64,000 nucleotides of DNA from Capniomyces stellatus. Taxonomy: Eukaryota > Kickxellomycota > Harpellomycetes > Harpellales > Legeriomycetaceae. The notes under the pieces are model-generated. The model was not told the DNA's origin. It searched no databases and saw only the letters and a program-made list of their open reading frames with translations. The translations under genes and the position numbers were made by a program. Positions 25,491 to 37,038 of the stretch are shown in pieces. The first letter of the stretch is position 1; every line of letters begins with the position of its first letter. The stretch spans positions 220,374 through 284,373 of the forward strand of contig LUVW01000016.1 of the NCBI GenBank assembly GCA_001661515.1. The letters run 5' to 3'.

Positions 25491-25498
25491 TTTTTTTT
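25491..25498 (+). terminator. Pol III terminator of the tRNA pair
   Basis: A run of eight T residues, then A and seven more T, starts 5 nt after the initiator tRNA. It is the first T-run of four or more downstream of the tRNA-Glu start, so it should end transcription of both tRNAs. Confidence 0.85.
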
Positions 25499-25745
25499 AT
25501 TTTTTAAATCTACAATTTATCTGAGGTTTATTGGTTTTTTTTTTGAGTTGGTTGGGATCAATTAGAGTTTTTCCTTTTTTTTAAATTAATTTTTTCTTAA
25601 AAAAAAAAGAATTACAAGTATTTTCATTAAAAGTTAGAAAAACTGTGGTTGACGTTCCAGTACCGGCTTAAATCAATACTTGTACGAGTAAAGAGACGAC
25701 AGGTGAGCATATATTTGACCAAAAGTAAGAAAGAGGAAAAAGAAA

Positions 25746-26847
25746 ATGAAGAAGAAGACAAAGCTGCCGGTTACGCAGACGAAGAACACGATTTCCAAAA
25801 CGACACAGAATAAAATGGTTAATTTCGAATCTGATACTTTAAACAAATTGGTCAAGGTGGGAGGAATCAAGAAAAACTACTCACATCCAAGGTTGATAAT
25901 CCAGGAATTTCACAATTTGAATAAGAGGCTGTCTACGATAAAAAAGTCATTGGAACGAGCTGGCGATAGTAAAGAGGATAAGGAATTAAAGAGAAAACTG
26001 AAAATTGAGGAAAAGGAAATCCAGGTAAAGATTGAGGAGATTGGAGGGCTGGATAGTTATCAAAAATCAAGTTTAATTGGACAAAGCAAGATTAAAGGCG
26101 GAGATACGAGTCGCTGGCATGTAAAGCAGCTTTTTGAAAACAAAATATTGTCTCAGAGTGGCCAGGTAAGCAGCAGTGAATAAATAGATCGTAGTTTCAT
26201 TAATGGCCATCAGAGAAAGTAAATGTAAAGTGGAATATAGTAAAGTTGTAACAATTTTTTTTTGGGGGGGGTTGTTGTAACAATAGAGGATGCGAATATT
26301 GGATGTTGGTGCGCTATCGATACGTAACTATGAAAAGGAGAAAAAGTGGATAGATACTGTGGCAATAGACTTGAATTCGAGAGATTCAAAAATAATCAAA
26401 ATGGATTTCCTGCAAGTCCCAAAGGACCGGAGCCAGGTTAGTAAAAAGGGAATGGACGAAATACGGTATAACGAGCTAATTGAGGTGTCAGGAAAGTACG
26501 ACATAGTTTGTTTGTCGCTAGTAGTAAACTTTGAAGGAGATGTTGAGCGACGAGGTCAGATGCTGGTACACTCAGCCGAGCTTCTTAAAGTGGGCGAAGG
26601 GATGTTGTTTTTAGTGTTGCCATTGCCGTGTGTGAGCAACTCAAGGTACTTGGATGACGAAAAGCTGCAGAGTATTTTACGAGCGATTGGGTTTTCCCAA
26701 CTCGTAGCCAGCCATAAATCTGCGAAATTGGCGTATTACCTGTTAAAACTTACCGACAAAGTAGACTATAACACATTGAAGGGCAGCTATCCAAAGTCAA
26801 TTGTCAACGATGGACCTGCGAAAAACAACTTTGTGATTGTGCTCTAA
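25746..26847 (+). CDS. BMT2: 25S rRNA adenine-N(1) methyltransferase BMT2
   Basis: Two exons, 25746..26165 and 26287..26847 (phase 0; 121-nt intron GTAAGC...AATAG), 326 residues. Bmt2 makes m1A in domain IV or V of 25S rRNA in the nucleolus, using S-adenosylmethionine. Seen: a basic N-terminus, KTIKKSLER-type coiled helices, then GLDSYQKSSLIGQSKIKGGDTSRW, a conserved family block, the SAM-binding strand MRILDVGALSIRNY, IDTVAIDLNSRD, KMDFLQVP and GKYDIVCLSLVVNFEGDVERRGQML. The LSLVVNFV-like motif is the active-site region of this family. The C-terminus (FVIVL) is a normal end. The intron carries a G8 run. ATG at 25746 is preferred over the later one at about 25815 because it extends the basic, nucleolar-type tail. 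Confidence 0.9.
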
Positions 26848-27162
26848 ATTCAGTCTAAATATTTACATGTTGATTCACTTGTTTGTTGCATGTTTATTAA
26901 ACGCCTATTAATTGCTTATTTGATTTTTACAGTTGAATAACTATTGGATCCATTTCAACCTGTTGTAGCATAGTCTGGTTTCATTATAAATATTCCCTTT
27001 ACAACTATTTACTATTTACTTTTTTACTCTATCAATGTAATCAGTTTTATATTGGAATAAATAAATATTTGATGTAGGACAGCTGAGGGGGGGGGGGGTT
27101 AAATGTTAGATTTAATAGTATAAACAGTGGTGGCAATAAAAAGGATGAGTGTATCGGCTAGA
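26848..27162. other. Convergent intergenic region between BMT2 and OFD1-like gene
   Basis: AT-rich apart from a homopolymer of twelve G at 27087-27098, downstream of both stop codons or in a 3' UTR. Confidence 0.6.
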
Positions 27163-29013
27163 TTAGTCAAGCTCGAATTCAAAGAAAACATCGAACCTGG
27201 AAGCAGGGGCTTCAGCACTAGTATACTTTATAAACTTCAAGACATCAGATTCGCAATAAACAAGATTCAGGGTGTTCCAAGAAGCGGGGACAGTAAGCAG
27301 AGGGTCGGCGTCACCAGACCTTTTGTACTCTGCAGCAGAAACATCGTCATCTTCACGGGTCAAGTAGCATTCATAGCCACCAACCTCGCCAGACCGCCAA
27401 AGCGAGTTTTCAATGGGGGATTTGATGGGGGTTAATGACAGAACAGCATCGATGGTGGGGTTCTTATTTCCAGTAGGCGAGGCAAGAACATAGTCCAGCC
27501 CTGGGCGGAACCTGCGTACCATTCCGCGATAGGCAGTTAGGTCAACCTGGGTGATATTTTGGATCCATTTTTGGAAGGATATTGACGAGAACAGCTTGTC
27601 GCGAATCTCACCAAGCAACTCAGCGGCCTTGTCGTGTTGATTTTTGCCCATGTCGATGGTATTGGATGACGTTGGGCCGTCAAGCTGCAAAAACCTTCTT
27701 ATTACTGGTGGCCCCCTGGCCCTCCATCTGCCAGATTCTCCGGTTCCGTGGGGTGGAATGTTGACTTTGTCGAGATTATCGGCTTTGTCGGCCTCTGTCA
27801 AAAGCTCCTTGATGGATTCCTGGATTTCCTTGTTTAAAAACTCACCCAGCTGGATGTACGAGTCCTCTGCAAACAGGGCCGATGTTTGCTTGATAATGTC
27901 CTTATTCAGGTACTCTGGGTTTATGTACTTTTTCAGCAACTCTATGTCGCTATCTAAAAGAACATCGTTGCTATCTAGGTTGCAGCTAGTCGCTTCTGCG
28001 TCATCTCCCTCGGTTATTTCTCCACCGCCATTCACGCTCTCGATTTTGTTTGGTTTGGATTCGTTAGAGTCAACTCTTTGCGGGCTGTAGTCACATAGAA
28101 CATCGCCATCTCTAATTTGCTTTAATGTGGTGACGCCTTTTTGAACAAACTGGTCCTCCCTGAATCCTTCCTCTCCAGGCTGAGGAAAGTGGAACCATCC
28201 TTGGATGCTAATTCTCTTGTTGTCCGAAAACTCTGACATCACTTCTTCAACCGAGTGGTGTGAGGTTCCTGCTTCGACAATAAAGAATACAATCTGGTTG
28301 AATCTCAGTGGAATAACGTTAGTTGGCGAGATTTGAGGAACGGATGTTCCTTGAATACTTGAATACATTTCCAACGATCCTCCGTTCTTTGGATCCCAGT
28401 CCTTATCTCCTTCTGTTTCCGGCATATATAGGATAAAGCTGACTCGTCGATCATCAATCACATCGTCATGAAGCAACAGGTGGTCCCTGTTCTTGTAAAT
28501 GTTTGCGCTCATATCAGTCAGTGTCCCCGAGAGTGGGCCGCAGCCAGTGATTTCCGAAACAAAGTTTCTAAACTTTTTCGAGTACATGGCGTCCCTTAGC
28601 TCTTTTAGCCGTGGCAATTGGGTTATTTCGTCCTCAGACAGCCCATCAAGATTAGCCAAATCCCCTGATTGATGGTAGGCATAGATATCTGTCACCTTTC
28701 TCGTGAAGTGCAGCTTGGTAAGTATTTCTTCCTTTACCTTCAAGAGTAAATTATCCTCGATTATCGGCGTAACACAGAAATGTTTGAATGGTTTGGATTC
28801 TTGGTACTGGGTTTTGAACTTTTCTACCAGACGTTTATCTGAAAGCAAATCTTTGGAAAACTTGCTTTCAACCCAGGACTCCTCGTCAGCTGTTTGTTCA
28901 TTTGGTAGTGCATTTGACTCTTTAGATTCGAGCTTGGCTCTTTTTATCTCTCTGTTATTGTCAATACTGCTGGGTTTGCAAGTTGAGCTAGTTTCAGATT
29001 CCAAGCTGGACAT
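27163..29013 (-). CDS. Ofd1/Tpa1-type prolyl 3,4-dihydroxylase (2-oxoglutarate/Fe(II) dioxygenase)
   Basis: A single exon of 616 residues. Tpa1/Ofd1 enzymes hydroxylate a proline of ribosomal protein uS12 in the decoding centre and take part in translation termination and oxygen sensing; in fission yeast Ofd1 also controls turnover of the sterol regulator Sre1. The N-terminal domain has the double-stranded beta-helix motif: H182xD184 (LLHDDVIDDRRVSFILYM), a distal histidine in SHHSVEEV (about 253) and R267 in KRISIQGWFHF for 2-oxoglutarate. The C-terminal half is the second, degenerate oxygenase-like domain of the family, containing RRFLQLDG, YRGMVRRFRPGLDY and ending in FFEFELD. Length (yeast Tpa1 about 640) is normal. 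The N-terminal 45 residues are disordered and charged. ATG at 29011-29013 is the first in frame. Confidence 0.93.
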   Translation of the reverse strand: MSSLESETSSTCKPSSIDNNREIKRAKLESKESNALPNEQTADEESWVESKFSKDLLSDKRLVEKFKTQYQESKPFKHFCVTPIIEDNLLLKVKEEILTKLHFTRKVTDIYAYHQSGDLANLDGLSEDEITQLPRLKELRDAMYSKKFRNFVSEITGCGPLSGTLTDMSANIYKNRDHLLLHDDVIDDRRVSFILYMPETEGDKDWDPKNGGSLEMYSSIQGTSVPQISPTNVIPLRFNQIVFFIVEAGTSHHSVEEVMSEFSDNKRISIQGWFHFPQPGEEGFREDQFVQKGVTTLKQIRDGDVLCDYSPQRVDSNESKPNKIESVNGGGEITEGDDAEATSCNLDSNDVLLDSDIELLKKYINPEYLNKDIIKQTSALFAEDSYIQLGEFLNKEIQESIKELLTEADKADNLDKVNIPPHGTGESGRWRARGPPVIRRFLQLDGPTSSNTIDMGKNQHDKAAELLGEIRDKLFSSISFQKWIQNITQVDLTAYRGMVRRFRPGLDYVLASPTGNKNPTIDAVLSLTPIKSPIENSLWRSGEVGGYECYLTREDDDVSAAEYKRSGDADPLLTVPASWNTLNLVYCESDVLKFIKYTSAEAPASRFDVFFEFELD

Positions 29014-30239
29014 GCCTTCTATTTGTATACTATTTGTCGTCTTATTTTCGCTTTTATTTCTTTAGCTTATAGTCAAGCTTTACTCTGATTAAATTTGATT
29101 GCTAAAAAATTAACAGATTAGTGTTCAAAATTCAGTTATTTTTTAAAAAATGTGATATTTCAAGCAAGAAAAAAGTTACTCAGGGAAAAAAAATACAATT
29201 CCAGCCAAAGATGACTTTTATTTGCTTTTAAACGATTTTTATTCCAGAATTTGCAACTTTTTGAATAAATTTTTCGATAGTTGAAGTAATAGCCGGATGT
29301 TTTGATTCAACCAATAACAGTAGCAAAATTAAAGTGATTTCGCTTCTGTTTTCTTTAATTTTTTTTTCTTTCTCGTTATGTTAAAGCTGTGATTGAACTT
29401 TCGAGATTTTCTGCTATTACTACGTTTGTGGGTGTTATGGCCTGATTTGGCTAAAATAAAGCGGCTTTATTCTAAAAACAGCAAATTGTTATTTTTCTGG
29501 ATCAAACACATTTTCGATTAAAGAGAATATGGTGGTTAAAACAAGAGTAGAGTTGGTTTACATATATATTTTTTTAACTGATCCAGGCTATGATATACCC
29601 ATAGATCGGTTTCTAGCGTGTATTAAATCATATAGGAGTAAATAATACGCGGTATTTTGGGAGCTGGAGCTGGAGTGGGATGGGAGGGATTCCAATTTAA
29701 AAATCTACCAACTAATTTAGTTATTGCTGAATCAACAGGTAGATTAAACTTGCGCGAGAATGTTTTAGCACAATCAACGTCGAGAATAATTTGCTTTTAT
29801 GCATTTTTATCAGAAAAATAGGAAAAGAAAAAAGAAAAAAAAGAAAAAAAATAGGAGAATTAAAAACAAACAGTTTTTTAATACAAGCTTTCAACTTGAA
29901 TTCTTGAAAATCATATTTTTACATTTGCAAGTTTTTCAAACCTTTTTTTTTTTATAATAACAATAATATTTTTTTTTAAAAAAAATTGTAAATTGTTCCA
30001 TTTATGTTTTTTTTAGTCAACTTGAAATAAAAGAGATTGTTACGTTTAATTTGATAGTTGAAAAAAAAACAATAACTACACGAATTTGGTTAAAGTGACA
30101 ATACTTGGAATAGAAAAATAGCTATACCAGAAACAAAGAAGAAGAACAAGAACAAGCAAAAGGTATATTCATTTAAAAAAGGGAGGGAAGAATTTGAGCG
30201 AAAAAAAAAGAAAGGAAGAAATAAGGAAAAAAAAGTGGA
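29014..30239. other. Divergent intergenic region upstream of OFD1-like gene and unknown 1283-aa gene
   Basis: AT-rich, with a T9A8 palindrome at 29969-29985 and A-rich leader sequence before 30240. No gene recognised. Confidence 0.6.
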
Positions 30240-33200
30240 ATGGATAAAGAAAAAACGAGAATCAAAGGGTTCAAGAAGCGGACGGAGGAACAGTCGCTTT
30301 TGAGAAGATACCTGAAGACAGAATCACCTGACAGAATACACAGAGCACTCAAGAGCTGGTTTTTCAGTTCAGGAACAGTAATAAGAGGGGAGGATGAACA
30401 TTTGTGGTTGATTGAGATTGTGGATATTTTGGGCGAGCGAATGGAGGGGTAATGCAAAAAAAAAAAGAATATAATATAAAGAAGATAAAAAAGCAAGCTG
30501 GAAATAGCTAGGGTAAAGTATAAAGTAAAAGCAAATTAAATGAAAGTGTTGATGTAAACGTAAATAGATGGATGTCGACATGGAATAAGAGTTTGGGGAC
30601 ACAGGATCAGAGAGCATTGTGCGAGATACTGAGGCCGGAGGGGTTGATTATACAAATGGCGATAAAGTATCGGCAGCGAGTTGAAACGAGAAATAGGATG
30701 CTTCAGAACGGGATGGTTTATATTGTAAATGGAAAGAAGGAAACCAATGAAAGCGAGGGAGTAGGGGCAAAGGAGGAAGTTAGTGAGGAAGAGTACATTG
30801 TAGATTTTGGAGGCAAAGCACCATTATGGAAAGTGGCGGTTGGCAGTTTCCCAGTAAGTAGAACAAGTGCTGATAGGGGGATATGGTAGCGGTATTAGTA
30901 GAGTTAGTGGTATTAGTGGTAGAGATTGTTAATATTTGGTTGTAGTTGATTAATAAAAAGAAGTGGAATGTGTTATTATGTAAATGCAAAAATAGGAGTC
31001 GTTTAAAATAGTTTGGGAGATGAAATTGATGGACTTGCAAAATGGGATAGTTGAGGAGGAGGTGGAGAATCCATATAGGGGGGTGTTTGGGAGGATGTGC
31101 TTGCTGGAGGCAGAGAGACAGTACGGGGGCAACAGCAGGATGCAGCAAGGGGGGATGGGAGTGGAAGGAAATATAAGCAAGGGCAGCAGTATAGGCGGGC
31201 AAGGTGAGGGGAGTATAGTGCTGGATGTTCTCGAGTATGTGATATATTCAACGGTTAGGGCGCTGGGAAACGGAGCAGAGTACGTGAATTTGAGGAGTGC
31301 GGGAAACAAAGGCGTGAAGAGTGGCAAGATGGGGCATATTGGGAGATTTGATAGTTACAAAAACAACAAGTGGATGTGTAAGTTGATAGCAAGAGAATAT
31401 AGCGAGTATTTTATTCCGGTTTTGGCAACAGAGCTCATGTTGGAGGTGGAAAGCGTGGCTAAAACAGATAGGGAGTCAGATAGAAGCAAGGATAAAGGCG
31501 GGGAGGAGAGTAAAAACGCAGAGTCGGGGCCAAAGGGAGATGGGGTGGGAAGTGGGGATGGCAGGCGAGAGATAGCAAGAGCAAATGAGCTTGGAGCGGA
31601 GCTGATGAGTAGGGCAGAGAAAAGGGGGGAAAAGGAGATATATATGGAGAGCGGAAGCAAGGGGGTAAAGAGGTTAGTTGGGAGGAAAAAAGAGGGAATT
31701 TTCGATGTTTGCGATGAGGAGACGGGAGTTTTGGTAGCAGAATTTACAGCAGAGTTAATGTCGGGATTTTGGCTGCCACACGGGGCGGGAAATGCACTGG
31801 TCCGAGGGGTTGGGGATATGCGGAAGGAGATGGGGACGGTGTCCGAGTGGAGCTGGAAAGCAACAGTTCAGCAGATGCAAGGGCTTGGGTGTTTCTACGA
31901 GGTAGTTGAGGTGCTGGGACAGGCAGAGCACCAGTACGAGCAGCACGTTACGGGAGAGAACAGGGACGAGCAGCTGGGGAGGTACTTGATGTATTATGGG
32001 ATCAAGGAGAAGCAGGAGATGGCAGAGCTGGTGCGGAGAAACATACTGAATTACGGGATGACGGAGTCAATTGCGTGGGTTTTTGGGTCAAGGGCCGGGA
32101 ACGTGGCGATTAGCGGAGAAATGGAGAGTATGGACGCGGGGAGTAAGGCTGAGCTGGGGTGCATCCGGGAGCTGGTTGACTGCTGGGTAAGGTACACGCA
32201 TCCGTGGGAGGTGGCTAGGGGATTGGGGGAGAAAGGCGGCAAGGATATGGAAATAGATGAAAATGGAGATATTCAGGATAACTGGAAGTTTCGGATAAAG
32301 CGGATGGCGTCAGTGGCATCGCCCGAACTGTATGGCCAGGCACTGTCTATGTTTATAGTTGGGGTTATACCGTCGCTCGACCTGCTGCTAACTGAGTCGA
32401 TTTTTGCAAATGGTATGGCAATGCCAGATGGACCAGGGTTGACCAGCGAGTACAGCAGCTTACATAGTGTTGAGGGCAGCAGTGGTAGGGATGAGTTTAA
32501 CAGGGCGTTGATGGTGGGCACGAGGGGCGAGTCAAGCCAGAGATTAGGCATGTACAGCGAGAACCATGGCGGTGACCAGGCAAGCCCACTGAAGAGAGCG
32601 TCAATGGCAGCTGAGGCTGTTCGGGACCGAATGAACTCGGCGCTGGGAATCCGCCAGAGCCAAAAGACAAGTGTTGTGGACTCGCTGTCGATAATCGAGG
32701 CTGTGTTTGGCGCGTTTAGCTATGGCGACCTGAAAGCCGCAATGGCTGTGGTGGAGTCTGTCGGGCTTATCCGCAGCGATACCGAGAAGGCCGGCAGGAA
32801 GAATGCAGGACTGACTGGCAAGATGAAGGCTGCTGGGGGAAGGCTTGGCACCGGACGGATGAGCGGAGTTGAGGGCGTGTCGCTGTGGCAAAGGAAGCTG
32901 ACCGAAATGGAGATCAACAGCAAGCTAGTCAGGCTGAAGTTTGTCCAGGCTGACGAGCCAATGGTTGTTGATGCAGCTGGACTTCGGCAGTTCAAGGTTC
33001 TACAGCCAACCTGCGACGTGGTGTTTGACCGGGCTGCGGAAATTCTCGCGGGTGACTGTGGCCAGCTTTCAGGCAAGATTGAGGCAATCAAGGTGCTGAC
33101 CAGGCCGATGCTGGGGGTAACAACCGGACTGTTTACTTTGTTTTTCCGAAACACCTACGAAATGATGTTCAAGGGGTACACCACACCCGTCCAGACGTAC

Positions 33201-34352
33201 ACCAACAGCGACGTTGTTTTGGTTCCGCTGCTGAGACATCTGTTCGAGGCCATGGCCCTATCAAAGTCGTATTACGAGTCGCTGGTCGTCATTTCCAACC
33301 TACCCAACGCTGACTCTTCTGATAACGACGGGTTTGGAATGGCTTCGATTGACCAGCTTTTGGGCTCGATTTCCAGACCCATTTACGACATTTTCAACTC
33401 TTTAGGAATGCCATCAGCCCACCCACTGCGAACGGAATCTACCTCCGCAACCAATGCTCGCCAAACCAGAGTACTGCGCACGTCTTCTGGCCTAAACGCA
33501 AACACCACGTTTGTAGGCACTGACCATCTGAAGGCTAAAAGGAGAGCAAAGGAATTTATGAACATTTCTGCTAGAATCGGCCCTCTGATAGATATGATTA
33601 GCCTGACTTTTGGTGTTTCTCCGTTCACCTTTTCGCTTTTGTTTGGCGAAATTGACCAGTTCTGCACCTCCAATGGCTTTGGCTTAGGCAATAGGCTGGA
33701 CAAGCATGTCTATAACCCAACTGGATTGCCCACTAGTAAGGGCAGAGCCAGGCAACGAGTGTTGGGTTTGGATGATGAAGCCAGTTTTGGCAAAACTAAG
33801 CCCAGTGCCTTCCAAAACCAGGGCCAGCCTCAGTATAAATCTGGCGACATTCTTGGTAAAGGTCTGGGTAAAAGAGCAAGCATCGGTAGCTATATCGCTC
33901 AGCCCGGTATTGGTAAAGTGGACGGGGTCCAAACCCAGCCTGGGAATGGGACTGGTGTTGCAACCAGTTTGGTTTTGGAAAAGCTGGATTATTTGTGCGG
34001 CTTGAAGCCTACGGGAATACGAGCAAAGGAGTATATAAAGTCATACGAGATAGAAATGCTGGTTGATTTGTCTAAACGCGTTGACGTTGTACTAAACAGG
34101 CTAAAAACTAACCTGGTTCAGTATCTGAAACTGAAGGTTATGGCTAGCAACTCTTCTGGCACTGTTCCTGGCTGTGAGGTCGACGAAAGAGATGGCTTTT
34201 TGATGCATGAGTTGTCCAGGCTTGATGAGTTTACTATAGAGACGCGGTTTTTGGCGAGCAAAGACAATTTGAAGATTTTGTGTCTTGTCTGTGTTTGTTA
34301 TTATTTACTCAGGCTGTTTTGCTCTGTTCTTTACTTTATTGTTTCTATTTGA
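30240..34352 (+). CDS. Large protein of unknown function (1283 aa)
   Basis: Three exons: 30240..30448, 30568..30853, 30996..34352, GT-AG with matching phases. I do not recognise the family. The N-terminus is basic, then IHRALKSWFFSSGTV, WLIEIVDILGERMEGWMSTWNK and ALCEILRPEGLIIQM suggest helical segments. Residues about 330-400 are Lys/Glu/Gly-rich low complexity. The middle has helices such as LGRYLMYYGIKEKQEMAELVRRNILNYG and SVVDSLSIIEAVFGAFSYGDLKAAMAVVESVG. The C-terminal half includes AIKVLTRPMLGVTTGLFTLFFRNTYEM and RHLFEAMALSKSYYESLVVI. No transmembrane signal, kinase, helicase or repeat family is evident. The pattern fits an alpha-solenoid scaffold; a Mediator kinase-module, nucleoporin or gamma-tubulin-complex role was considered and none could be supported. 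The coding strand is G-rich over 31.0-32.5 kb, unlike its neighbours. The last 30 residues are hydrophobic and Cys-rich and may be 3' UTR read in frame or an unrecognised intron. Confidence 0.75.
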
Positions 34353-35998
34353 TTGTATATCCTCTTATTTGGATTATTGATAATGGTGGGCTTTGTAACT
34401 ATCCCAATCCTATATATTGAATATAACCTGAACTTAATATGAGAACCCTTCTCCCTCCATCCCGTTCTTTATAGTTGTTGTTGTGTAAAGTCGTCATGTG
34501 ACTTGAATTTGGCGCTTTAAATGGAAATTATTTAAATACTAGGAGCAAAAAATAAAAATAAATTTTTTTAGTGATGCTAGGAGTATGGGAATGAGCGTGA
34601 ATAATATTGATGATTAGTAATTAGGGTATATTTACTGAGTTAAAGTCATATAGGGCTTATTCTTTTTAAACCAAGCCCATGTGGAAATAGTTTGATATTC
34701 GTGTTGATTCACACGAGTTGATTTTATAGCCATACGGTACATAGTAATGATGCAAACCAAAGTAAAAAAAATGAAGGAAATTCTGGGGCAAAAACTAAGC
34801 AGTGTGTATGCGTGGAAGAGGCTTTCAGTCGAGGGAATATTAAGGAAGAGAAAAGGAGGGATGAAGAAAAGTGTGTGATATAAACGGAATATGATATTTG
34901 GAACCATTGATGTTAGAACTTGAGGGGGTGGTGGGTGTTTGTGGTGGTGGTGTGGGAGTCGTGCGCTTAATGTGTTATATACATGGGCTTTATTTAATTT
35001 TTTTTTTTTTTGGTTGTTGAAACGCCTAGTCATTTTCTTTTTTTTTTTTTTTTTTTTTTTTTTTNNNNNNNTTCTTTTTTTTTTTTTTTTTCAAAGTTTT
35101 GGATTTGTCAGTTTGTGCCATTAATTACAGTTTATTCCAGAAATATGATTTCGAGTTAATTAATTAGTGGTAAAACAAGGGATTTTAAGTGTTTTTTTCT
35201 TCTTTTCCTTCTTTTTTTTCTTTTTTTTCTTTTTTTTTCGCCTTTCTTTCTGCATCTATTGATATGCAAAAACCTGAAATGTTTTTGATCAGCTGTATCA
35301 TTAATTTAAATTGATTGCAAGAATAAAAATATAATAAAATAGTAATAATAAGATTGATTTAATTTAATTTAATGCCATTTTCAGTTTGTATTTTCATAGA
35401 CAAAAAACAAGCAAAAAATAAATAAATAAATAAAATAAAAAAATAGTTATTATAAAAGCCAAACAAATGTCAATGTTTTTCAATTTGTTTATTGCATTTT
35501 GTTTCTTTTTGTTTTATTGAATTTGTATATCACTTTTTTTCTACCTATATTGCTGTTATTACTATTATTTCAAAACAATTAATTACCAAGCTTGCTTTTG
35601 AAACAAGTTGGAAAAGCAAAAAAAAAAAAAGCAATATACCAAAGACAAAAAAAAATAAAAAACTAAATAACAATAATAATCAACAACAGGTAATTTGACA
35701 ATATAATCAACAATGTATATATATTCTTTGTTCTACTGCATCATACAACTCGTCATAAAAGCGCATTGTTGTAGCAGCAATTCCTCAACCTTAAAACAAT
35801 ACTCGACATTATTTTCAATCCACAGCTATTAATTCTTGCTTGCACGTATATTAAGCTGTATAATCCTTATCAGAATTTAAACTCCGCTAATCGAGTTGAA
35901 CCTTTTCTTATTAACCGAAGCACTGATAAACTTGACGATTTACATTTTTTACATAATAGCACTCTAGCATTACCCCCGACATACAAAACAACAATAGA
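34353..35998. other. Intergenic region with poly-T tract and assembly gap
   Basis: AT-rich. A T-tract at about 35032-35091 is interrupted by seven N (35065-35071). The frame read across it is an artefact. The 3' part should hold the Rheb promoter. No gene seen. Confidence 0.6.
35032..35091. repeat. Poly-T tract containing an N gap
   Basis: At least 27 T before and 17 T after seven N, with two C interruptions. The real length is unknown because the assembly breaks here. Confidence 0.9.
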
Positions 35999-37038
35999 AT
36001 GGACAAGTCGAAAAAAAGAAAGTTTGTTGTGCTAGGTCATCGTGGTGTTGGTAAGCACACTATTCTTTTATACGATATATCACCTTTTTTTGTTTTGTTC
36101 TTTAAAAAAAAAAAACAAAACAAAATAAGGAGGGAAAAGAAAAAGAGAATGAACCATGATCTTTATAGTTTTAAAACTCAAACACAGCCAGAGTGAAATA
36201 AAAGTCAGATCCATTTAGTTGCTAACTTTGAAAATATAATAAGAAAAAGGACAATGCAAATGTAACGGTGTTTTGTGTATGCTAAATGTTTTTTTTTTAA
36301 AAATTTATATTTCTTCTAGGCAAAACAAGTTTAATTCTTAGCTTTACAGAAAACACATATGTTGATAATTACTACCCTACAATCGAAGGAATTCATTCAA
36401 GAACTGTCAAATATAACGGCCAATCATATAATTTTGAAATTGTCGACACAGCAGGACAGGTGAGTTGCTTGTTGATTTTGTAGCTGTGTTTAAATGCCTC
36501 TTGTATACACACGATGTCTAAATTCCGCCACCACCTTACTTTTGCTGTTAACGTTTCTGCTTAGGATGAATTCTCGATCCTAAACTCTCAATACACAATC
36601 GGCGTTGATGGATATGTACTAGTGTTTTCAGTAGCCTCTAAACTGAGTTTCGACATGTTGACTGCTATAAGAGACAAGATTCTTGATGCTACTGGCGTTG
36701 AAACCGTTCCAATGGTCCTCGTTGGAAGCAAAATGGATCTGGAAACCCAACGACAAGTTACTGTTGATGAAGCAACTGCCTTGTCCAAAGATTTCAAGTG
36801 CCGTTACATTGAATGTTCCGCCAAAAACAAAACCAATATTGGTAAGTCCCAGCTATATCTAATCACCAATCCTCCAATTACTCTATATATTCCAATCAAC
36901 TGATCCTCAACCTACCCATCCCTTTATTTAGAAAAAATCTTCGAGTTGGCAATTGGCGACATTGAACGACTTATAGACCCACAGCCTTTAGAATCCGACC
37001 AAAAACAACCAGCTGCCGGCAACTGTTCTATAATGTGA
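35999..37038 (+). CDS. Rheb-type small GTPase
   Basis: Four exons: 35999..36050, 36320..36459, 36565..36841, 36932..37038 (191 aa). Rheb is a Ras-family GTPase on endolysosomal membranes that activates TORC1; its GAP is the TSC complex. Seen: P-loop GHRGVGKTS (13-21) with Arg at position 15, the Rheb-specific residue where Ras has Gly12; effector region YYPTIEGI; switch II DTAGQDEFSIL; base-binding GSKMDL (the first motif residue is S, where N is usual in Ras, giving SKMD rather than NKxD) and ECSAKN; C-terminal CAAX box CSIM for farnesylation. Length matches the family (184 in human). Introns interrupt the P-loop glycine codon and lie after DTAGQ, typical of multi-intron Rheb genes. The SKMD is odd and may weaken guanine selection, although human Rheb has NKKD. 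Confidence 0.95.

Noticed and set aside
30240..34352. Gamma-tubulin complex component, Mediator Med12 or nucleoporin identity
   Set aside because: No diagnostic motif found for any of these families.
35999..36196. 65-codon single-exon Rheb fragment read through its first intron
   Set aside because: The frame continues into the intron; splicing after GHRGVG restores the P-loop.
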